Positions 1 through 5,200 of a stretch of 7,073 nucleotides of DNA are shown here, piece after piece. Under the pieces are notes generated by a model. That model did not search any database, was not told where the DNA came from, and saw only the letters and a program-made list of their open reading frames with translations. Every line of letters begins with the position of its first letter. Positions within the stretch are counted from its first letter, which is position 1. This DNA is from an uncultured Bacillota bacterium (GTDB lineage Bacteria; Bacillota; Clostridia; Christensenellales; UBA1242), in assembly GCA_945947685.1 (NCBI GenBank), contig CAMEYT010000017.1, positions 1 to 7,073 of the forward strand, read 5' to 3'. The translations under genes and the position numbers were made by a program.

Positions 1-2
1 TT

Positions 3-74
3 TATGCAGAAAATGGGACAACCTATTATTGTGTTATTAATATTGATGATGGAAATATTTTAATAAAAAATTGA
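3..74 (+). CDS. 3' end of an unidentified protein (partial)
   Basis: An open frame enters from the left edge and gives 23 residues (Tyr-Ala-Glu-Asn-Gly-Thr-Thr-Tyr-Tyr-Cys-Val to a final Lys-Asn) before a TGA at 72-74. The alternating hydrophobic/polar pattern resembles the last beta strands of a globular protein. That is more convincing than the frame starting at base 1, which ends at TAA 61-63 and reads as a Met/Ile/Leu-rich string. No family can be named from so little. The stop lies inside the -35 box of the hflX promoter, so the two transcription units are packed with no spacer. If this frame is right, TGA is a stop here, which fits the standard bacterial code. Confidence 0.4.
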   Translation, partial: YAENGTTYYCVINIDDGNILIKN

Positions 75-105
75 TTTAATTATTGCTTTATGATATAATA
101 AAAGT
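71..105 (+). promoter_or_regulatory. Extended -10 promoter of hflX, probably giving a leaderless mRNA
   Basis: TTGATT (71-76) is followed after exactly 17 bp by TATAAT (94-99), a perfect -10 box, preceded by TGA at 91-93, which makes it an extended -10. The usual start point, about seven bases past the -10 box, is A106, the first base of the hflX ATG. The six bases between box and ATG hold no Shine-Dalgarno sequence. The transcript therefore appears to begin at or within a couple of bases of the start codon. The start point is inferred from spacing, not measured. Confidence 0.8.
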
Positions 106-1218
106 ATGAAAAAAATTTATGATACAACACAGAAAGAAAAAGATAAATGCATTGTGGTTGCTGTTTGCATAAACAAAAAAGATGATAAGGAAAGAAAATT
201 AGATGAGATAACGAAATTAGCTGAATCCACCGATTTAGATGTGGTGTATTCTTTTTCGCAAACAATAAGAGATTTTAATAAAGCAACAGTTTTGGGGAAG
301 GGAAAGTTAGAAGAAATCAATGCATATATCGCAAATTGTGAAGAGGAAATTGCGTTAGTTGTTGTTGATTATCCTTTAACAGCAGCACAGACGAGGAATA
401 TTTCCGATGCTCTTAATACACGAGTTATTGATAGAGTAGGATTAATTATTGATATTTTTGCACTTAGAGCACAATCGGCGGAGGCTAGACTTCAAGTTAA
501 GTATGCGCAAGATAGATATCTGATGCCAAGACTGGCGGAGGTTAAAGGTTCAAGTGGACGTTATGGTGGTTCAGGTGTAGGAATGAGAGGCCCAGGTGAA
601 ACAAAACTTGAGTTGGATAGACGAAAGTTGGAAAAAGAAATGGATTTACTCAGAAAGGAAATTGCTCAAGTAAAAAATAAAAGAGGAATTAATCGTCGGG
701 AAAGAGAAAAAACTGGAGCGAAAAGAATAGCTATTGTTGGTTATACAAATGCAGGTAAAAGCACTTTACTTAATGCATTAACAAGAGAAAATATTTATGC
801 GGAAAATAAATATTTTGCTACACTGGATACAACTAGTAGAAAATTATTTTTAGGTCAAGGAAAAAATGTAATTATAACTGATACAGTTGGATTTATAACC
901 GACCTTCCACATGAATTGGTCGATGCTTTTGCTTCAACTCTAGAAGAAGCAAAGGACGCTGATTTAATTTTGCATATTGTTGACCCAACTCAAGTTGGGA
1001 AAGACGGCTCAAGTTATTATGAAAAAAATATAGAAGTAACTAACAAAGTTCTAGATGATATAGGGAGCAAGTGCGAAAGAATTTTAGTATTTAATAAATG
1101 CGATGCTCTAAAAAATACAGAAGATTTTGAAAAACGCGGAATACTAATCTCCGCAAAGAAAAGTATTGGTTTAGATGAATTAAAAAAAAGAATTATAAAA
1201 TCCTTGTATAACGAATAA
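106..1218 (+). CDS. hflX: Ribosome-associated GTPase HflX
   Basis: HflX binds the 50S subunit at the E site and, in characterised bacteria, splits stalled or hibernating 70S/100S ribosomes during heat and other stress using GTP. At 370 aa the protein is close to normal length for a compact HflX. It has the N-terminal nucleotide-binding-like domain (about residues 15-120, with the GKGK segment at 64-67) and the HflX signature GVGMRGPGETKLELDRR (157-173). A coiled-coil linker rich in Lys/Glu/Arg (about 170-205) follows. The GTPase domain has G1 GYTNAGKST (212-220), G2 around ATLDTT (238-243), G3 DTVGF (259-263), G4 NKCD (330-333) and G5 SAKK (349-352), all intact. An in-frame TGA at 91-93 leaves 106 as the only ATG before the conserved domain. 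There is no ribosome binding site, and the promoter spacing suggests a leaderless transcript. The gene is probably monocistronic, ending at the terminator at 1217-1256. Confidence 0.97.
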   Translation: MKKIYDTTQKEKDKCIVVAVCINKKDDKERKLDEITKLAESTDLDVVYSFSQTIRDFNKATVLGKGKLEEINAYIANCEEEIALVVVDYPLTAAQTRNISDALNTRVIDRVGLIIDIFALRAQSAEARLQVKYAQDRYLMPRLAEVKGSSGRYGGSGVGMRGPGETKLELDRRKLEKEMDLLRKEIAQVKNKRGINRREREKTGAKRIAIVGYTNAGKSTLLNALTRENIYAENKYFATLDTTSRKLFLGQGKNVIITDTVGFITDLPHELVDAFASTLEEAKDADLILHIVDPTQVGKDGSSYYEKNIEVTNKVLDDIGSKCERILVFNKCDALKNTEDFEKRGILISAKKSIGLDELKKRIIKSLYNE

Positions 1219-1256
1219 AAAAAGTGGATTAAATTTTATCCACTTTTGCTTTTTTT
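1217..1256. terminator. Bidirectional intrinsic terminator between hflX and the DUF1858 gene
   Basis: A perfect 10-bp stem pairs AAAAGTGGAT (1220-1229) with ATCCACTTTT (1238-1247) around an 8-base loop (1230-1237). On the + strand it is followed by a run of seven T (1250-1256), ending hflX transcripts. On the - strand the seven A at 1217-1223 become a T run, ending transcripts of the convergent gene. The stop codon of the minus-strand gene (1229-1231) lies at the stem-loop junction, so the stem also encodes the last residues of that protein. Confidence 0.88.
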
Positions 1257-1489
1257 ATCTTAGCTTTTTTCTTAACAGTTCCTTCAACTGAGAAACATTC
1301 AGCTTCATTGAGTTTTTTAAGTAAAAAATCTAAGTCTGTTCCATGAGCAGAACAAGCTTCTTCAAGTGTTTCCATTCTTCCCATAGGGCAATAAATACAG
1401 TGCATATCAAAGCCGAGTAAAATATCTCCTAGGGAGGAATCTATATCCAAGACTTCAGCGATAGTCATATCTTTAGTTATTTTTTTCAT
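1229..1489 (-). CDS. DUF1858 (hybrid-cluster-protein-associated redox disulfide) domain protein
   Basis: This 86-aa protein matches the small DUF1858/TIGR03980 family, a presumed redox-disulfide domain often found with or near hybrid cluster proteins and in Clostridia; its precise reaction is not established. Visible family features are the N-terminal Ile-Thr-Lys-Asp-Met-Thr-Ile-Ala-Glu-Val-Leu (4-14), a FDMHC motif leading into the CxxC pair Cys31/Cys34 followed by Pro35, and the E-TLEEAC-SAHG helix (40-50). The closing Asp-Leu-Asp-Phe-Leu-Leu-Lys-Lys-Leu-Asn lies at 52-61. Two further cysteines (46 and 65) are present. Residues 72-86 form a Lys-rich tail beyond the family core. The start is supported by AGGAG on the minus strand (bases 1502-1498), 8 nt before the ATG. 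It is convergent with hflX and divergent from the PRC-barrel gene, with its own strong promoter. No hybrid cluster protein is in the window. Confidence 0.92.
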   Translation of the reverse strand: MKKITKDMTIAEVLDIDSSLGDILLGFDMHCIYCPMGRMETLEEACSAHGTDLDFLLKKLNEAECFSVEGTVKKKAKIKKAKVDKI

Positions 1490-1514
1490 TTTTTATTCTC
1501 CTATTTATTTACTA

Positions 1515-1543
1515 AGCATATATCAAAATTTATAAAATGTCAA
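1515..1543 (-). promoter_or_regulatory. SigA-type promoter of the DUF1858 gene
   Basis: Read on the minus strand, bases 1543-1538 give a consensus TTGACA -35 box. After 17 bp, bases 1520-1515 give TATGCT, a reasonable -10 box; an overlapping alternative TATATG lies at 1522-1517 with a 15-bp spacer. The predicted start near 1508 leaves a short leader carrying the AGGAG ribosome binding site at 1502-1498. This is the best -35 box in the window, so the small gene is probably well expressed. Confidence 0.75.
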
Positions 1544-1558
1544 CTGTTTTTTTGTCGA

Positions 1559-1571
1559 TTTGTGGCACAAA
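1559..1571. promoter_or_regulatory. 13-bp perfect palindrome, candidate operator
   Basis: TTTGTG-G-CACAAA is a perfect 6+1+6 inverted repeat in the divergent intergenic region. It starts 16 bp upstream of the DUF1858 -35 box and overlaps the proposed -35 (1560-1565) of the PRC-barrel gene. It has no T tract after it, so it does not look like a terminator. The shape fits a dimeric repressor or activator site. The regulator is unknown; the half-site TTGTG resembles part of a Rex site but lacks the 8-bp centre of that consensus. Confidence 0.45.
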
Positions 1572-1588
1572 GGAATAACTTTTAAAAT
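1560..1588 (+). promoter_or_regulatory. Probable promoter of the PRC-barrel gene
   Basis: TTGTGG (1560-1565) and TAAAAT (1583-1588, five of six matches to the -10 consensus) are separated by 17 bp. The predicted start is near 1595, leaving a leader of about 12 bases with no Shine-Dalgarno sequence. A second -10-like hexamer, TAGTAT (1596-1601), would give a leaderless transcript but has no credible -35 box. The -35 overlaps the palindrome at 1559-1571, which suggests control by whatever binds there. Confidence 0.5.
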
Positions 1589-1606
1589 TGAAAAATAGTA
1601 TATGCT

Positions 1607-2308
1607 ATGGAAAGATTATCAGAGATTATTTCAAAAAAGATTATATCATTAGAAGAAGGAATATGCCTTGGATATATTTTAGCACCATGCTTAGATTTTC
1701 AAATTATGAGCATATATGGAGTTTTGGTGTGTGATGAGACTGAAGAGAGAATAAAATTTCTCGATTATAAAAATATTTTAGTCTTAGGAGAATATGTTAC
1801 TGTTAAAAATAGTAATATGCTGAGTTTTGGTGAAAATTTAATTTCTAATTCTCCTATTGGGAAAGAGATTGTTTCTGTAAATGGACTTAGCTTAGGTGTT
1901 ATTAATGATATTTATTTGCAAAACAAAAAAATAGTCAAGTTAATTACAAATAAAGCTGAAATAAATCCAAAGAATATTTCTATATGGGAAGGTAATTATT
2001 TAATTTTTTCAGAAAAAAAGATAAAAAAAAGTAAAACATATAAATTTCAAAGATTAGATAAAGAAATTATACAAAAGGTTGAAATTCTGAAAAATAACAA
2101 AGAAATATCGGAAAAAATAAATAATAATTTACTTCCATTTAAAGCAAATATTTCTACGCAAAATTTAATTGGAAAAATTGCAATATGCGACGTTTTTGGA
2201 TTTAATAATGAATTAATTATTCACAAAAATGAAGTTATTACAAAAAAAATAATTTCCGCTGCAAAGAAGCATAATAAATTAAATTTTCTTCTTATTAATT
2301 CTCAATAA
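1607..2308 (+). CDS. Tandem PRC-barrel domain protein (YlmC/YmxH-like)
   Basis: The 233-aa protein appears to contain two PRC-barrel domains. The first is at about residues 3-70, with the typical RLSEIISKKIISLEEG...LGYI opening and the IKFLDYKNILVLGEYVTV close. The second is at about 82-135 (SPIGKEIVSVNGLSLGVINDIYL...). A Lys/Asn-rich, low-complexity linker (about 136-180) leads to a C-terminal block (186-232) of the pattern IGK-ICDVFG--ELIIHKNEVIT--II-AAKKH-KL, which I recall from clostridial PRC-barrel proteins. PRC barrels are small beta folds used as adaptors in RNA processing, photosynthetic complexes and sporulation-related proteins; the role here is unknown. There is no signal peptide or membrane segment. 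An in-frame TGA at 1589-1591 makes 1607 the first possible ATG, although no ribosome binding site precedes it. It is extremely AT-rich: 12 of 60 bases are G/C in 1921-1980. Confidence 0.8.
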   Translation: MERLSEIISKKIISLEEGICLGYILAPCLDFQIMSIYGVLVCDETEERIKFLDYKNILVLGEYVTVKNSNMLSFGENLISNSPIGKEIVSVNGLSLGVINDIYLQNKKIVKLITNKAEINPKNISIWEGNYLIFSEKKIKKSKTYKFQRLDKEIIQKVEILKNNKEISEKINNNLLPFKANISTQNLIGKIAICDVFGFNNELIIHKNEVITKKIISAAKKHNKLNFLLINSQ

Positions 2309-2328
2309 AAACATTCTTCTCCTATTCT

Positions 2329-2348
2329 AAAATAATTTTAATTATTTT
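2329..2348. repeat. 20-bp AT-only perfect inverted repeat downstream of the PRC-barrel gene
   Basis: AAAATAATT (2329-2337) and AATTATTTT (2340-2348) are perfect reverse complements around two T. It lies 21 bp after the PRC-barrel stop and about 50 bp before the next -10 box. It could be a weak terminator, but its stem has no G/C pairs and only a short T run, or it could be an operator for the downstream operon. In such AT-rich DNA, chance is possible. Apart from this and the promoter below, the 2309-2436 gap holds nothing else I can support. Confidence 0.35.
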
Positions 2349-2371
2349 CTAAAAAGCTTGCCAATCGTTTG

Positions 2372-2428
2372 TATTTTTTAGGGGTGTTGTAGTATTATAA
2401 TAATGTATAAATATTTAGAAAGAGAGGA
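2372..2428 (+). promoter_or_regulatory. Promoter and strong ribosome binding site of the VirB4-like gene
   Basis: A perfect TATAAT -10 box lies at 2396-2401. The upstream -35 is weak: TATTTT at 2372-2377 with an 18-bp spacer, or TTGTAT at 2369-2374 with a 21-bp spacer. The predicted start near 2408 gives a leader of about 30 bases ending in GAGAGGA (2422-2428), 8 bases before the ATG at 2437. This strong Shine-Dalgarno contrasts with hflX and the PRC-barrel gene, which have none. Confidence 0.6.
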
Positions 2429-2436
2429 AATAGATA

Positions 2437-5148
2437 ATGCAAAGGATTATTCCTAGAAAAACAAAAGTTAAACTTGAATTTGTCAGAGGTGTAACAGCAT
2501 TTGACTTAATACTTGCAGTTATAGTTGTAGCAGTTGCGGTTGTGCTTTTTGCATCCAATTTTAATAACCATATTTGGATTGCTTTAGTATGGTTGATAGT
2601 TGGTTTATCTCTCTTTATCAAAGTCGCCGACGATGATAGATTTTATGTAACAGTCGCTCATTTATTTAGATTTTTAGCACAGAAAAAAAAGTTTTCTATT
2701 TCTAATGGGAAAAATAAAAAATCCGATATTAGTGAGATGATTCCTTTCACGAAAATTGAAGCAAATTCATTTATTGATTTTGGTGGATATTATGGACAGG
2801 TTTTAGAGATTAAGCCAATGCTCTTTGGATTGCTAAATGAATATACTCAAGATAATGTTATTGAGAGTTTCGCAAATGCTTTGAGAAGAATGACCGCGGA
2901 TCAAACTTGTTCTATAATTAAACTCAACAGAGCAATGGTGCTTGACAATTACATATATAATGAAAACAAGAAATACGAGTTGCTTCTTGAGATGCAATAT
3001 GAAGGACAAGTATCAGACGAAGAAGTTGATTCGCGTGCTCCTGTATTTGAAGAAAGAGTTTCCTTTATGGAAAATTTGAATAGAAGAGAAAAAGTTTATC
3101 AAGACCACTTCTATCTTATTGTTTATGATAAAGATAAGCAGACTCTTGAAGGAACGACAAGTGGTATGATTTCAGCTATGGCAAGCTCGTTAGCTCCAAT
3201 GTCAGTTAAGAGATTATATGGACCCGAACTTGCAGTTTTCTTAAAAGCAAATTATGGAAAAGATTTTGATGAGAGAGAGGTTGAATCTATTCCAATCAAT
3301 GAGTATGTTGACTGGGCGAAGCCAAAGAAATTGCAATTCAAGTCTGCTAAATATATAGTTGATGGAAATAAAGCATTTAGAACATTTTTAATTACGGATT
3401 ATCCTTTGAATGTTGGAAATGCTTGGGGGTCAGAAATATTCTTACTTGATCGAACAAGAGTTGTTATGAAATTCTCATTATTGCCAAAGGCGAATTCTGA
3501 AAGATCAATAGATAAAGCCATAATGGATATGGAATCAAAGTTGTATCGTTCAGGTAGAAGTAGTAGTCAGATTGAATTACAAACGCATATTGATACATTG
3601 AGAGATTTGCTTATTCAGTTGAAGAATAACAATCAACAACTCTATGAAGTTAATACATATGTTACGTGTGAGGATGCAGCTCGAAGAGATGTAAAAGCAA
3701 TGCTTAAGCAGAGTGGATTTAAATTCAGTGAAATGTTTGCTAGACAAGTAGATGCGTTCATTAGTGCAAACATATCTAGAAGAGACAATGTAAATAATAC
3801 AAAAAGAGGAATTCCTACATCGACTTTAGCTGCGGTGTTCCCATTTATTTCTAGTGCATTGCAAGATGATAATGGGATATATATTGGGGATAATGAATAT
3901 CCTGTGTTTGTGAATTTCTTCCAAAGAGATGCTGTTCGTGTTAACTCTAATATGATGGTTATTGGAAAGTCAGGAAGTGGAAAGAGTTATGCGGCGAAGA
4001 CTCTGCTAACCAATTTAGCAGCAGATAACTGTAAAATTTTCATTCTTGACCCAGAAAAAGAATACGTCAATATGACGAAGAATCTCGGTGGAAAATATAT
4101 CGATGTTGGTTCATCACAACAAGGGATATTAAACCCATTCCATGTTATTACTGCTTTGGATGATTCGGAAGAAGAAATAAAGAATGAAGACGAAGAATTG
4201 GATGATTTTGAAATTCAGGAGCGTGTAAAGAAAGCTGTTGTCCATAAAGTTGACGATTCGTTCTCTCAACATTTGCAGTTCTTAGAGCAATTCTTCAGAG
4301 CAATTTTGGAAGGAATTAGCAGTGATGCGTTCGAAGTCTTGAACTCTTTAATTGTAGATACATACAAATTGAAGGGAATCGATGAAAATACATATCTCGG
4401 TGATAAAAAACCTGAAGATTATCCTATATTTGACGATTTGTATGACTTAATCTGCAAGAGATTAAAGGAAGCAAAAGATGACTTTATGATTAAAAACCTT
4501 ATGGCTGTTGAAGCATATATAAAGAAATTTGCTAAAGGCGGAAGAAATAGTAAGCTGTGGAATGGTCCAACATCCATCGTTACAAATGAAAATTTAGTTT
4601 GTTTTAATTTCCAATCATTGATTGCTAATAATAATAGTTTGCTTACAAACGCACAGATGTTATTAGTATTTAAATATCTTAATAACGAAATTATCAATAA
4701 TAAAGATTTCAATGCAAAATATCACGCGGATAGAAAGAATACAAGAAAAATTATTATCGTTGTAGACGAAGCGCACATCTTTATTAATTCAAAATATCCT
4801 ATTGCTTTGGATTTTATGGCTCAAATGGCAAAACGTATTAGAAAGTATGATGGAATGCAGATAGTTCTTACACAGAATATCGCAGACTTCGTTGGGTCTG
4901 AAGAAATTAAGAAACAGTCAACAGCTGTTATTAACGCTTGTCAGTATTCAATGATTTTCGCGCTTGCACCAAACGATATCAACGATTTAGTCGAGCTATA
5001 TAAGAAGTCTGGAGGAATTAATGAAGAAGAGCAGAACGCTATTGTTACAGCTGGAAGAGGACAAGCATTCTTCATATCTGGACCTTCAAGTAGAACAATG
5101 GTTCAAATTACAGCTCTAGATTATGTTAAACAAGTCCATGGAGGCTAA
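2437..5148 (+). CDS. virB4: VirB4-family type IV secretion ATPase with fused VirB3/PrgI-like membrane segment
   Basis: At 903 aa this is a VirB4/TraE/TraC-family ATPase (COG3451 type), the hexameric motor at the cytoplasmic base of conjugation and type IV secretion machines. After a basic start, two hydrophobic helices (about residues 22-40 and 46-63) and the following RFLAQKKKF stretch resemble the small VirB3/PrgI protein normally encoded just upstream of VirB4. The VirB4 N-terminal domain spans about 100-470. The RecA-like ATPase domain has Walker A GKSGSGKS (510-517), LDPEKEY (537-543) and LNPF (565-568). Walker B is IIIVVDEAH (772-780; Asp777, Glu778), followed by LTQN (811-814) and AGRGQAFF (872-879). 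All key residues are present, so it should be active. An acidic insert (about 575-597) lies between LNPF and the helical subdomain. A strong RBS supports the start. The lipoprotein gene follows after 52 bp with no terminator, so the two are probably one operon. G+C looks higher than in the PRC-barrel gene (26 of 60 in 3181-3240). Confidence 0.93.
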   Translation: MQRIIPRKTKVKLEFVRGVTAFDLILAVIVVAVAVVLFASNFNNHIWIALVWLIVGLSLFIKVADDDRFYVTVAHLFRFLAQKKKFSISNGKNKKSDISEMIPFTKIEANSFIDFGGYYGQVLEIKPMLFGLLNEYTQDNVIESFANALRRMTADQTCSIIKLNRAMVLDNYIYNENKKYELLLEMQYEGQVSDEEVDSRAPVFEERVSFMENLNRREKVYQDHFYLIVYDKDKQTLEGTTSGMISAMASSLAPMSVKRLYGPELAVFLKANYGKDFDEREVESIPINEYVDWAKPKKLQFKSAKYIVDGNKAFRTFLITDYPLNVGNAWGSEIFLLDRTRVVMKFSLLPKANSERSIDKAIMDMESKLYRSGRSSSQIELQTHIDTLRDLLIQLKNNNQQLYEVNTYVTCEDAARRDVKAMLKQSGFKFSEMFARQVDAFISANISRRDNVNNTKRGIPTSTLAAVFPFISSALQDDNGIYIGDNEYPVFVNFFQRDAVRVNSNMMVIGKSGSGKSYAAKTLLTNLAADNCKIFILDPEKEYVNMTKNLGGKYIDVGSSQQGILNPFHVITALDDSEEEIKNEDEELDDFEIQERVKKAVVHKVDDSFSQHLQFLEQFFRAILEGISSDAFEVLNSLIVDTYKLKGIDENTYLGDKKPEDYPIFDDLYDLICKRLKEAKDDFMIKNLMAVEAYIKKFAKGGRNSKLWNGPTSIVTNENLVCFNFQSLIANNNSLLTNAQMLLVFKYLNNEIINNKDFNAKYHADRKNTRKIIIVVDEAHIFINSKYPIALDFMAQMAKRIRKYDGMQIVLTQNIADFVGSEEIKKQSTAVINACQYSMIFALAPNDINDLVELYKKSGGINEEEQNAIVTAGRGQAFFISGPSSRTMVQITALDYVKQVHGG

Positions 5149-5180
5149 GCGTTAGTCTTCTTATGACACACTAGAACAAA

Positions 5181-5193
5181 AAGGGGATAAGGA
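5181..5193 (+). promoter_or_regulatory. Ribosome binding site of the lipoprotein gene
   Basis: AAGGA (5189-5193) lies 7 bases before the ATG at 5201 and fixes that start. A second purine-rich block, AAGGGG (5181-5186), lies 14 bases upstream and may act as a standby site. I see no promoter and no hairpin in the 52-bp gap after the VirB4-like gene, which supports co-transcription. Confidence 0.7.
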
Positions 5194-5200
5194 TATAAAT

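Noticed and set aside
1..63. Alternative reading of the left-edge partial gene in frame 1, ending TAA at 61-63
   Set aside because: The translation is a Met/Ile/Leu string unlike a normal C-terminus; the frame ending at 72-74 has more typical composition. Not excluded.
1559..1571. Rex (NADH-sensing repressor) operator
   Set aside because: The half-sites TTGTG/CACAA match the edges, but a Rex site needs eight more bases between them; here only one separates them.
1564..1580. Possible sigma-54 (-24 TGGCAC) promoter upstream of the PRC-barrel gene
   Set aside because: TGGCAC at 1563-1568 matches the -24 element, but there is no GC at the -12 position, and the palindrome explains the same bases better.
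2279..2314. Minus-strand 11-residue ORF with an AGGAG at 2323-2319
   Set aside because: The RBS-to-ATG spacing is only 4 bases, the peptide is tiny and Lys-rich, it lies over the PRC-barrel gene end, and no promoter is evident.
2403..2456. 17-codon upstream ORF overlapping the VirB4 start
   Set aside because: It has no ribosome binding site, and its ATG precedes the transcription start predicted from TATAAT at 2396-2401, so it is probably not on the mRNA.
4419..4712. 97-aa antisense ORF inside the VirB4-like gene
   Set aside because: It sits wholly within a conserved coding gene, resembles no family, and has no credible ribosome binding site; it is a by-product of the coding strand.
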